A DNA stretch of 64,000 nt from Leisingera daeponensis (GTDB lineage: Bacteria; Pseudomonadota; Alphaproteobacteria; Rhodobacterales; Rhodobacteraceae): contig NZ_JAHVJA010000009.1 of the NCBI RefSeq assembly GCF_019801465.1, positions 124,001 through 188,000 on the forward strand. Direction: 5' to 3'. Below the pieces are notes generated by a model that searched no databases, was not told the origin of the DNA, and saw only the letters and a program-made list of their open reading frames with translations. The translations under genes were made by a program, and so were the position numbers. Positions 41,427 to 48,975 of the stretch are shown here, piece by piece (the stretch's first letter is position 1; every line of letters starts with the position of its first letter).

Positions 41427-43346
41427 TCACAGGCTCGCATCGCCCTTGGGCGGCGGGGTCCAGCCGCGTTCCGAACGGTCGTGAGTGTCATGGCGGTCCG
41501 CCTTCATCAGCTCGAACAGAGTCTGCGAATGCGCCCGCATCGCATCGATATAGCTTTTCGACACCCCACTTTCATTCCAGCTTTCCCGCAGCCCGTCCAG
41601 CGCCTCGCGGTCATGGCTGCGGAAGGTGCGGCTGGCGGCCTCAGCCCGGAACGGGTGGTAGCCGATGGCGGTCATCGCATCGCGACCCATTGCCAGCGCA
41701 CCCTCGAAGGTTTCCCGCTGGGCCAGATGGGCGCCCGCCCGCTCCAGCTCATAGACATGGTGCCGGTCATGGGCCCGGGCGTGGATGGTGACCTCCGGAT
41801 AGGTCTTGGCGACATGATGCACCAGTTCGGTCTGCTTTTCCCGGTCATCCAGCGCGGCGACGAACAGCTTGGCATCCTCCAGCCCTGCGCTGTGCAGCAG
41901 GTCCGGGCGGGTGGCGTCGCCGTAGTAAGCGCGGAAGCCGATCCGAGACAGGTTCTCGATAGTTTCGGGATCGTGGTCCAGCACCGTAACCTTGTGGCCG
42001 TTGGTGACCAGCATCCGGGTGATGATCTGGCCGACCCGGCCAATGCCCGCCACCACGATGCTGCCCGCCTCGTCGATCTCATCCGCCGCGCGGTCCTCTG
42101 TCCGGACCGCACGCGGCGCCAGCACCTTTTCATAGAGGATGAACAGCAGCGGTGTCAGCAGCATGGTCAGCGCCACCACCAGCGTCATCGGCTTGATCAC
42201 CTCGGCACCCAGGATGCCGGCCCCGGCAGCAAAACCGAACAGGACAAAGGCGAACTCCCCTGCCTGCGCCAGACCCAGCGAGAACAACCAGCGGTCGGCG
42301 CCGCGCAGGCCGAAACCAGTGCCCAGCACGTACAGCACCCCCGCTTTCAGCGCCATCAGCCCCAGCGCCAGGCCAACCAGCCCAACGGGGTTGGACAGCA
42401 GCAGCTGGAAATCGATGCCCGCGCCGACAGTGATGAAGAACAGCCCCAGAAGCAGACCCTTGAAGGGCTCGATATCGCTTTCCAGCTCATGCCGGTATTC
42501 GCTGTCCGACAGCACCACGCCGGCCAGGAAGGTGCCAAGCGCGGGCGACAGGCCCACATAGTTCATCAGCAGCGCAATTCCGATCACCAGCATCAGCGCC
42601 GCGGCGGTGAAAATCTCGCGCAGCCGCGCCTCGGCGATAAAGCGGAAGACCGGCCGGATCACCGTCCGCCCCGCCACGATGATGCCCCCGATGATAAGCA
42701 GGACCGCCACCGCCTGCGCCCAATCCGGCAGCGTGTCGAACAGCGTTGGCGCGCCATGGCCATGCCCGTGCGCGTCCGCCGCAGGCGCGCCATGGCCGGA
42801 ATCGCCGTGACCGTCGTGACCGCCGGCGACGGCGTTCACCGCCAGCAGCGGCATCAGCGCCAGCATCGGGATCACCGCAATATCCTGGGTCAGCAGCACC
42901 GAGAAGGAACCCTTGCCGCCCGCTGTCGGCATCAGCCCCTTTTCCCCCAGCGTCTGTAGCACGATCGCTGTCGAGGACAGCGCCAGGATCATCCCCAGCG
43001 CCAGTGATGCCTGCCAGGCAACACCAAAGACCAGCGCCGCCGCGGCAATCAGCACGGCGGTGCCCAGCACCTGCATCCCGCCCAGCCCCAACAGCTGCGC
43101 CCGCATCCGCCACAGCATCGCGGGCTGCAGTTCCAGACCGACCAGGAACAGCATCATCACCACGCCGAATTCGGCAAAATGCTGGATGTCGACGGTCTCG
43201 CCGCCGACAACGCCCAGCACCGGGCCGATCACCAGCCCCGCGATCAGGTACCCCAGCACAGAACCGAGCCCCAGACGCTTGGCCAGCGGCACCGCAATCA
43301 CCGCTGCAACCAGATAGACAAAACCAGCAGCAAGAAGATCCATCAC
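41427..43346 (-). CDS. CPA2-family K+/H+ antiporter with RCK domain, KefB/KefC type
   Basis: A 639-residue membrane antiporter. Residues about 1-410 form 12-13 helices (GSVLGYLIAGLVIGPVLG near 28-45). Between two helices there is a His-rich loop at residues 177-198 (HDGHGDSGHGAPAADAHGHG). Residues about 425-560 form a TrkA-N/RCK domain, GSIVVAGIGRVGQIITRML, which binds nucleotide and in Kef proteins is gated by glutathione adducts. The next gene overlaps by four bases and encodes a KefF-like flavoprotein, the classical ancillary subunit. It probably lets K+ out and acidifies the cytoplasm when electrophiles consume glutathione. Confidence 0.88.
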   Translation of the reverse strand: MMDLLAAGFVYLVAAVIAVPLAKRLGLGSVLGYLIAGLVIGPVLGVVGGETVDIQHFAEFGVVMMLFLVGLELQPAMLWRMRAQLLGLGGMQVLGTAVLIAAAALVFGVAWQASLALGMILALSSTAIVLQTLGEKGLMPTAGGKGSFSVLLTQDIAVIPMLALMPLLAVNAVAGGHDGHGDSGHGAPAADAHGHGHGAPTLFDTLPDWAQAVAVLLIIGGIIVAGRTVIRPVFRFIAEARLREIFTAAALMLVIGIALLMNYVGLSPALGTFLAGVVLSDSEYRHELESDIEPFKGLLLGLFFITVGAGIDFQLLLSNPVGLVGLALGLMALKAGVLYVLGTGFGLRGADRWLFSLGLAQAGEFAFVLFGFAAGAGILGAEVIKPMTLVVALTMLLTPLLFILYEKVLAPRAVRTEDRAADEIDEAGSIVVAGIGRVGQIITRMLVTNGHKVTVLDHDPETIENLSRIGFRAYYGDATRPDLLHSAGLEDAKLFVAALDDREKQTELVHHVAKTYPEVTIHARAHDRHHVYELERAGAHLAQRETFEGALAMGRDAMTAIGYHPFRAEAASRTFRSHDREALDGLRESWNESGVSKSYIDAMRAHSQTLFELMKADRHDTHDRSERGWTPPPKGDASL

Positions 43347-43957
43347 ACGGCCTCCAGCTTGGCGGCCCCTGCCGCCGTGAATCCATTCAGCGACAACGCC
43401 GCGCGGGCGGCCGTAATATCCAGCGTGTCGTCACGCAGCGCCTTCAGCAGTGACCGCCATTCGGCGAGGTGAGACTTGTCCCGCCCCTCTTCCACCGCGC
43501 GCCCTGCGCCGAACAGCGCAAAGGGCGCCAGGTAGCGCATCCGGCACAGGTCAGCGGTTTTCTCGAATGGCATCAGCAAGGTACGCAGATGCGCGCCATT
43601 TGCACCTTCGGGCGTGTAAGCCTCGGCCGCAGCCCCGCAAGTGACCGCATTAAATGTCACCTTGCCGTCCAAGGCATGGCCCGAATGGCCATAGGCAAAC
43701 CCGTGCTCCAGCACCAGGTCCTGCCATTCCCTCAGCAATGCCGGCACAGAATACCAGTACAGAGGATGTAGAAAGACAATCGCATCATGTTCTGTGATCC
43801 GCTGCTGCTCACGATCGACGTTCATTTCAAAAGACGGATATTCGCCGTAAAGATCGACGCAAGTTATGCCCTCGATCCCGCGCGCGGCCTCGAACATCGG
43901 CGCGTTTATCTCCGAACGGTCAGGCCGGGGATGCGCCAGGTAAACCAGAGTCCTCAT
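43343..43957 (-). CDS. NAD(P)H-dependent flavin oxidoreductase, KefF-like
   Basis: A 204-residue flavodoxin-fold quinone reductase. The FMN site begins VYLAHPRPDRSEINAPM (about 5-21), and FLHPLYWYSVPALLREWQD (about 62-80) with HGFAYGHSGHALDGK (about 84-98) is the KefF/MdaB signature. The stop overlaps the Kef-type antiporter start by four bases, and it overlaps the preceding GST by four bases. E. coli KefF both activates KefC and reduces quinones. The gene order GST, KefF, KefC supports a joint role against electrophiles. Confidence 0.9.
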   Translation of the reverse strand: MRTLVYLAHPRPDRSEINAPMFEAARGIEGITCVDLYGEYPSFEMNVDREQQRITEHDAIVFLHPLYWYSVPALLREWQDLVLEHGFAYGHSGHALDGKVTFNAVTCGAAAEAYTPEGANGAHLRTLLMPFEKTADLCRMRYLAPFALFGAGRAVEEGRDKSHLAEWRSLLKALRDDTLDITAARAALSLNGFTAAGAAKLEAV

Positions 43958-44640
43958 GCTGCTCCCTCATAACGGCTGCGTGCCCAGCGGACGACCTCCA
44001 GCTGCTCCTCATCCGCGATCACGCGGGCGTATCCGGGCTGCGCATAGCAGCGATCCAGCCAGCTCCGGATAGACGGCCAGCGCGCATCGTCCAGTGCGAA
44101 CCCCGCCAGCTCCGCTCCGCGCAACCAGCTCGACAAAGCGATATCCGCCACGCTGAAGGTGCCCGCGGCATAGTGCGCATCGGCCAAGAACTCTGCCAGT
44201 GCATCCAGCAATTGCGGCACCAGCACGGTCATCGCATGTTCGACCATGTCTTCCTTGCCGCCGGCCTTGCCGAAGTAATAGGGCACAACGATGCGCTGGC
44301 CGAACATCATGCCGCCAAAGACCTGCGCCATCTGGCTGTCGGCGAACTGCTGGATCTGCAGCGCCCGCTGGCGCAGCTCCGGCTGCGGCGGGATCAGCAC
44401 AGGCAGCGGCACCGACTGTTCCGCCCAGGCGGCGATATCAGCGCTTTCGGTGACTGGCGCCAGGCCATCACCTGGCAGCAACACTGGCACGGTGCCGGCC
44501 GGGTTGACCGCCAGCACCTTCTGCCGCTCGATATAGGGAACGGCGGGGTCCAGAGTATAGCCAATCCCCTTCTGCTCCAGCACTACCCGTACCTTGCGCA
44601 CAAAGGGCGAGACCGGGTAGCCAACAAGTGTAATGCTCAT
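43954..44640 (-). CDS. Glutathione S-transferase
   Basis: A 228-residue GST with a normal two-domain layout. The thioredoxin domain begins TLVGYPVSPFVRKVRVVLEQ (about 4-23), with Ser in SPFVRKV at the place of the catalytic Ser/Cys, and continues NPAGTVPVLL (about 45) and ESADIAAWAEQS (about 65). The C-terminal domain carries FSVADIALSSWLRGAEL (about 155). It is distinct from the two nu-class paralogs in this operon and more like beta/theta-class enzymes that attack halogenated or epoxide substrates. It overlaps the KefF-like gene by four bases. Confidence 0.88.
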   Translation of the reverse strand: MSITLVGYPVSPFVRKVRVVLEQKGIGYTLDPAVPYIERQKVLAVNPAGTVPVLLPGDGLAPVTESADIAAWAEQSVPLPVLIPPQPELRQRALQIQQFADSQMAQVFGGMMFGQRIVVPYYFGKAGGKEDMVEHAMTVLVPQLLDALAEFLADAHYAAGTFSVADIALSSWLRGAELAGFALDDARWPSIRSWLDRCYAQPGYARVIADEEQLEVVRWARSRYEGAA

Positions 44641-44719
44641 TTCACTGCGTCTTTCTCATCTGATTTGCCTCCGGACCGCGGCGGCCCGGAGACCGGCCGC
44701 CAACCAGGCTGCGGCTGGA

Positions 44720-45436
44720 TCAGGCGTTTTTCACATCGCCGGCAAACCGCGCCGCGTTTTCCTTCAGGAAGGCGTCGGCATCCGCGTTTTCGTCCCAGAA
44801 CTGGGGCTGTGCCTTGGGGATGGTCAGCGCCTTCTGAACCGCCGGGCGCGCGTCGATGCGGTCAAACCAGGCCTTCAGGTGCGGCAAGTCGTCAACTTCG
44901 ACCCGCGCCCACGGGTAAGCCCGCGCCCACGGGTAGATCATCATGTCGGCGATGGAGTATTCCCCGGCAATGAAATCGCGGCCTTGCAGCTGTGTGTTCA
45001 GTACTTCCATCAAGCGGCGGGATTCATCCACGTAGCGCTTGATCGAGAACGGCTCCTCATGCCCGTTCGGGGCAGCAATGCGCTGAAAATACATCGCTTG
45101 CCCCATCATCGGGCCGACGTGACCGACCTGAAAGAACAGCCACTGCAGCGTTTCCGACCGGGTAACCGGATCGTTTGACAGGAACTTGCCGTATTTGTTG
45201 GCCAGATGCCAAAGAATGGCGCCGGACTCAAAAATGGCCCGATCTTCGGCCCGGTCATAGATCGTGGGGATCTTTCCATTCGGATTCAGCTTGAGGAAAT
45301 CGGGGGTTTTCTGCTCCTGCTTGGAGAAATCGATGAAAGTCAGGTCATATGGGACACCAGCTTCTTCCAGAAAAATAACCGGCTTGTAACCGTTCATAGT
45401 AGCAGCGGTGTAAAGGTGAATGTCCGGTTGGGTCAT
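44720..45436 (-). CDS. Glutathione S-transferase, nu-class YfcG/YghU-like (paralog)
   Basis: A 238-residue GST closely related to the product of 40706-41416; by eye they share well over half of their residues, including the stretches GPMMGQAMYFQRIA and IKRYVDESRRL. N-terminal motif LYTAATMNGYKPVIFLEEAG and KLNPNGKIPTIYD are intact. It carries an internal repeat, YPWARAYPWARV, encoded by two 16-base identical stretches at 44902-44917 and 44920-44935. The gene lies 58 bases after the SDR stop, and a GC-rich hairpin region lies between it and the next GST. Confidence 0.9.
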   Translation of the reverse strand: MTQPDIHLYTAATMNGYKPVIFLEEAGVPYDLTFIDFSKQEQKTPDFLKLNPNGKIPTIYDRAEDRAIFESGAILWHLANKYGKFLSNDPVTRSETLQWLFFQVGHVGPMMGQAMYFQRIAAPNGHEEPFSIKRYVDESRRLMEVLNTQLQGRDFIAGEYSIADMMIYPWARAYPWARVEVDDLPHLKAWFDRIDARPAVQKALTIPKAQPQFWDENADADAFLKENAARFAGDVKNA

Positions 45437-45494
45437 GATTGTCTCCTGAGGGCAAGTGTCCGGGCCCGCTCGTTGCCGCGCAGGCCCGAAGGGT

Positions 45495-46298
45495 TCAGAT
45501 TTCCAGCGTCCAGTGTTTCTGCTGGTAATCCAGCACGTCCTTGATCGCCTCTTCCGGGAAAACAGTGCGGAATTTGTGGTGATCCGCCGCGATGACCTCG
45601 GCCATCTTGTCGATCATTGGCTGCGGATCCATCTGCAAGCCGTCGCCTGCAAACAGGTCGCGGACCTTGCGGATCGCTTCCGGTGACGTTATGCTCTTCT
45701 CCGGATCGTACCACTCGTCCATCTTGTCATACATCCGGTCGTTGAACCCGGTCCGGTACGCGCCCGGGTTGAGGGTCGCAACCTGGACACCCATCGGTTC
45801 AAGCTCTTCCCGCATCAGTTCGGCGATGGCCTCCAGCGCGTGTTTGGACGCGGTATAGGGGGCCAAATACGGGAAGGTCAGGAACCCGGCGATCGACGAA
45901 ACGAACACCACCTTGCCACGCCCGCGGCGGGCAAAGGCCTGCGCATAGGGCTGAACGAATTCGACGGTCGAGAACACGTTCGTTTCAAACACAGTCCGAA
46001 TGCGGTCGACGTCAATCTCGGCAATCGGGCCGGTATCGCCGATGGCGGCGTTTGCCACCACGACATCCACCTCGGCGCCAAAGCGGTCGAAGGCGGCCTG
46101 ACGATCCTCCGCACTGGTAATGTCCAGCATGACGGTTTCCAGCGCCAGGCCCAGTTCAGCCGCTTCTGCCTTGAGCGTTTCCGCCCCTTTTGCGCCGTGG
46201 GTCGTCGCAATCACGCGATGACCCTGCTTCGCCAGTTCGAAGGCCGCACCCTTGCCAAGCCCGGAGCCGGCACCAGTGATCAGAATAGTCTTGCTCAT
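45495..46298 (-). CDS. Short-chain dehydrogenase/reductase
   Basis: A 267-residue classical SDR. The cofactor motif is TGAGSGLGKGAAFELA (about 7-22), NAAIGDTG (about 84-91) follows, and the catalytic pattern is SSIAGFLTFPYLAPYTASKHALE (about 135 on; Ser, Tyr, Lys, split by strand). The Ala-Thr-Thr-His at the end of the second strand (RVIATTHG) suggests NADP preference but not firmly. It sits between cupin (15 bases upstream) and GST genes. It probably reduces a carbonyl, for example a quinone or reactive aldehyde. Confidence 0.9.
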   Translation of the reverse strand: MSKTILITGAGSGLGKGAAFELAKQGHRVIATTHGAKGAETLKAEAAELGLALETVMLDITSAEDRQAAFDRFGAEVDVVVANAAIGDTGPIAEIDVDRIRTVFETNVFSTVEFVQPYAQAFARRGRGKVVFVSSIAGFLTFPYLAPYTASKHALEAIAELMREELEPMGVQVATLNPGAYRTGFNDRMYDKMDEWYDPEKSITSPEAIRKVRDLFAGDGLQMDPQPMIDKMAEVIAADHHKFRTVFPEEAIKDVLDYQQKHWTLEI

Positions 46299-46313
46299 CT
46301 GCCGTTCCTCGCC

Positions 46314-46667
46314 TCAGTCGTGCGGTTCCAAGTCATTGTCCAGACGCTCGAACAGCACGGCCTCAACCGTGGTGGTTCCGACATTGCTGACCTGATGCGT
46401 CCAGGGTCCGTTGTGCATGAAGTCGCCATCAGCCACCTCTTTCTCGACGACCGAGCCGTCTTCGAGCTTGATGGACAGCGTGCCGCCCTTGATGAAGTAG
46501 ACGATCTCCTCGGGGTGGCGGTGCGGCTCATCCGTCGCACCCGGCGGCATCTTCATGCGGACCAGACGCGTAATGCCGGTGTTCACCAGCTCTTCATACA
46601 TATCTGGCGACGCTTCATCGGCCAGCGGCGCGCGCTGGCCGACGGTGATCAGGGGAGAGTTGCTCAC
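46314..46667 (-). CDS. Small cupin-domain protein
   Basis: A 117-residue single cupin. The metal motif is PPGATDEPHRHPEEIVYFIKG (about 44-64, split; HxHxxxE) with the second His in HNGPWTHQVSN (about 89). The GTG at 46667 is chosen because AAAGGAGG lies 8 bases upstream; longer versions have no ribosome site and would run into the MdaB-like gene. Small cupins of this size act as isomerases, dioxygenases or sensors. It lies between the MdaB-like reductase and the SDR, so it belongs to the stress operon. Confidence 0.85.
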   Translation of the reverse strand: MSNSPLITVGQRAPLADEASPDMYEELVNTGITRLVRMKMPPGATDEPHRHPEEIVYFIKGGTLSIKLEDGSVVEKEVADGDFMHNGPWTHQVSNVGTTTVEAVLFERLDNDLEPHD

Positions 46668-46707
46668 CTCACGAACCTCCTTTTTGGAATGAGTCCACAG
46701 CCGTGAA

Positions 46708-47319
46708 TCAGGCCACTTCCGACACAGAGTTGGCACCGAAGACACGGGCCAGATGCGCGTCAAAACGGGCGAAATCCGAGTCCACATCGGCGTTCTTCAT
46801 CACGTCAAAGGCGCCAAAGGTGGGCAGAGGCGACATGCCGAAGAACTTGGCGTTCAGGTGCATCGGGCGCAGCAGATCGTCGAGCGACGCGCCTTCGAAG
46901 AACGGCTCAGTCGGGTTGTCGAATGCCTCAACCGGCGCGTTCAGCGTGACGGACAGCATGTAGGTGGTGCCGGTCAGCGAGCCACCCATACCGTAGTTTT
47001 CTTTCGGGGCTTCGGCGACGCGGCCATCACCATTGGTCAGGCGGCCATCCATACCTGCGGTATAGACCTCATCCATGTATTTCTTGAACGACCACGGTAC
47101 ACCCATCCAGTTTACCGGGAACTGCATGATGACGGTGTCGGCCCATTGGTGGCTGGCGATTTCCTGCTCGACATCATAGCCTTCGGCGATCTTGGTCACA
47201 CGCACGTCGTGTCCGGCGGCTTTCAGGTACGCGGTGGCACGGTCAATCAGCGCTGCGTTCAGTTCACCCTTGGCGAAGGGATAGGGCTGGTGGCCGTTGA
47301 GGATCAGAATATTGCTCAT
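46708..47319 (-). CDS. NAD(P)H-dependent quinone reductase, MdaB-like
   Basis: A 203-residue flavodoxin-fold enzyme. LILNGHQPYPFAKGELNAALI (about 4-24, split) and VIMQFPVNWMGVPWSFKKYMD (about 63 on) match MdaB (modulator of drug activity B), an FAD-dependent two-electron quinone reductase. It is the first gene of the minus-strand operon that runs to 39252. The divergent gene is an HxlR-type regulator, and MdaB/QorB-type reductases are the usual targets of such redox-sensing HxlR proteins. This supports a quinone or electrophile inducer. Confidence 0.92.
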   Translation of the reverse strand: MSNILILNGHQPYPFAKGELNAALIDRATAYLKAAGHDVRVTKIAEGYDVEQEIASHQWADTVIMQFPVNWMGVPWSFKKYMDEVYTAGMDGRLTNGDGRVAEAPKENYGMGGSLTGTTYMLSVTLNAPVEAFDNPTEPFFEGASLDDLLRPMHLNAKFFGMSPLPTFGAFDVMKNADVDSDFARFDAHLARVFGANSVSEVA

Positions 47320-47412
47320 GGTGTCTTCCTTGCGATTTCCTGCGGCGTGGCGGGATCAGCCGCCGCACAGCCCGCAATCTGGACACGACGAAACATTCCG
47401 CAACTAGTATAC

Positions 47413-47433
47413 TTTTGGTAACCTGCACCAAAA
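47413..47433. promoter_or_regulatory. Inverted repeat upstream of the MdaB-like gene
   Basis: TTTTGGT at 47413-47419 and ACCAAAA at 47427-47433 are perfect arms around 7 bases. An overlapping imperfect dyad, AGTATAC-N5-GTAACCT (47406-47424), is also present. The site is about 95 bases upstream of the MdaB-like start (47319, minus) in the 305-base divergent region, which contains no gene. It is a candidate site for the HxlR regulator. Confidence 0.5.
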
Positions 47434-47518
47434 TCAGCACGGAAGGATGGGGCGGTTTCGCAGATGACCCGACTAAGGCCATGAAATAAGACCGGAAAAC
47501 TTCCGCGCCCCGCCCGCG

Positions 47519-47582
47519 TTGACAAATTTGGACAATTGTGAAATTTATTTCCCAAGCAACGAAAAGTGACCTGATCACTTTT
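47519..47582 (+). promoter_or_regulatory. HxlR gene promoter with 8-bp inverted repeat
   Basis: A perfect -35 hexamer TTGACA lies at 47519-47524; the best -10-like match, TTTATT at 47544-47549, is only fair and gives a long 19-base spacer. Downstream, AAAAGTGA at 47562-47569 and TCACTTTT at 47575-47582 form a perfect 8-bp inverted repeat around 5 bases. The repeat lies just after the predicted transcription start and 42 bases before the HxlR start, as expected for autorepression. Confidence 0.55.
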
Positions 47583-47624
47583 CCTGCCGGCCCGAATCCA
47601 CTCCGGAAACCCATGGAGGCAATG

Positions 47625-47999
47625 ATGCGAGCACGCGTGGAAGAAGACGACCAAGGTCGCCGCAATGCCTACGACGCCTGTTTTGAACCCTGCGCAATCG
47701 AGCGCGGCATGCGGATCATCGGCGGCAAGTGGACCGGCTCCATCCTGTGGCACTTGAAAGACGAACCTGTCCGGTTCAACGATCTCGCCCGCATGGTCGG
47801 CGGTGCCAGCAAGAAGATGATCACCGAACGCCTGCGCCAGCTCGAAGGACAGGGTCTTGTGACCCGTCAGGTTCTGGACACCGCACCGGTGTCGGTGCAA
47901 TACGAGATTACGGATCTGGGCAGCACTGCGCTGGGGTTCCTGGACGAGTTGCGCAAATGGAGTGAAGGACTGCCGCAGCACATGACGGCAGAGGCATAA
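47625..47999 (+). CDS. HxlR-family redox-type transcriptional regulator
   Basis: A 124-residue winged-helix regulator. ATG 47625 is preferred over 47622 or 47538 because GGAGG ends 5 bases upstream. YDACFEPCAIERGMRIIGGKW (split; about 15-35) is the HxlR start, with two Cys at about 18 and 22; the second (CxIE) corresponds to the conserved N-terminal Cys that senses diamide, quinones or aldehydes in YodB, HypR and relatives. RFNDLARMVGGASKKMITERL (about 52 on) is the recognition region. It is divergent from the quinone reductase gene and cotranscribed with the DehI-like gene, whose start lies one base after its stop. Confidence 0.92.
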   Translation: MRARVEEDDQGRRNAYDACFEPCAIERGMRIIGGKWTGSILWHLKDEPVRFNDLARMVGGASKKMITERLRQLEGQGLVTRQVLDTAPVSVQYEITDLGSTALGFLDELRKWSEGLPQHMTAEA

Positions 48000-48000
48000 C

Positions 48001-48867
48001 ATGCTTGCGCGGCTGAAACCCTCCCCGCTGCCACCCATCCGCCCCGTGCCCGAACGCGCCGCAACCGGCGAACTGGCGGAAATCTACGAGCGCACCAAAA
48101 GCGGGCTAGGCGTGCCTTGGATGGGGGTCGTGGCGATGGCCTTTGCCCGTTATCCAAGCTTCTACAAAACGTTCTGGCAAGCGCTGGAGCCGGTGGCCGC
48201 GACAGAGGCCTGCGCCACGGCCTGTCAGGACCTGCGCAACTTCGCGGAAATGCAGGTCGGCTCATTCTCCCCGCCGCCCATCAAGGCACGGCTCGAGGAC
48301 GCGGGCTATGACGCGGTGGAACTGGAGCAGATCATCGCCTGCAACGAGGTCTTCTCTGCCGGCAACATGCCCTATCTGCTAATGGCGTCGCTGGCCCGGA
48401 CGCTGCTGGAAGGCCAAGTTTGGACCGCGCAAGGCGAGGCCGCACCCCGGCCCGCGCTGACGGCAGTTGGCGAACACCCGGTCCTGATGGAGGCCCATCA
48501 CGCCAGCCCGGACACTGCGGCGCTTTACGCCGACTTGCGCGAGACGCTTGGGTTGCCGTTCGTAAATACCGATTACCGCGCCTTTGCCCGCTGGCCGAGC
48601 TATTTCGCGGCGGCTTGGGGAGATCTCAAACACGTGATCCAGTCCGGCGGATACGAACCCGCGGTCCAGGACATTCACGAACGGGCGGTGGAACTGGCAC
48701 TTGGACTGCCAAACGCCACCGGCCTTACGCCGGACGCTCTGAAAGCCGCCGCGGCACAGGATGCGGACCCGAATGAAGTTCTCGCCGTCGTACGGTTGTT
48801 CCAATGGCTTCTACCTGGTCTTGCTTTCAACGTCGCCTTCCTGCGCGCGCAGCTTGTTCCAGCTTGA
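48001..48867 (+). CDS. DehI-family (group I) 2-haloacid dehalogenase-like protein
   Basis: A 288-residue protein made of two similar halves of about 130 residues, as in DehI. The first begins EIYERTKSGLGVPWMGVVAMA (about 22 on) and runs RYPSFYKTFWQALEP; the second begins AALYADLRETLGLPFVNTDY (about 165-184) and runs RAFARWPSYFAAAW. The Asp in NTDYRAFARWP matches the segment SDFQALANWP that holds the catalytic Asp of DehI. Group I enzymes invert both D- and L-2-haloacids. This identification is from memory of the family, not from a search. The gene starts one base after the HxlR stop, so the sensor would control it too. Confidence 0.72.
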   Translation: MLARLKPSPLPPIRPVPERAATGELAEIYERTKSGLGVPWMGVVAMAFARYPSFYKTFWQALEPVAATEACATACQDLRNFAEMQVGSFSPPPIKARLEDAGYDAVELEQIIACNEVFSAGNMPYLLMASLARTLLEGQVWTAQGEAAPRPALTAVGEHPVLMEAHHASPDTAALYADLRETLGLPFVNTDYRAFARWPSYFAAAWGDLKHVIQSGGYEPAVQDIHERAVELALGLPNATGLTPDALKAAAAQDADPNEVLAVVRLFQWLLPGLAFNVAFLRAQLVPA

Positions 48868-48975
48868 TCTTCTTCAACAAAGCCGGCCGAAACGTCTCTC
48901 TTTGCGCAGACGAAGCGACGCGTCAAATGCCGGCCGCTTGATGCCTGTCAGGACCCATTAGGCATAACCTTAAAG

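Noticed and set aside
39252-48867. Mobile genomic island carrying the stress operon
   Set aside because: No integrase, tRNA edge, direct repeats or composition break was seen at either end.
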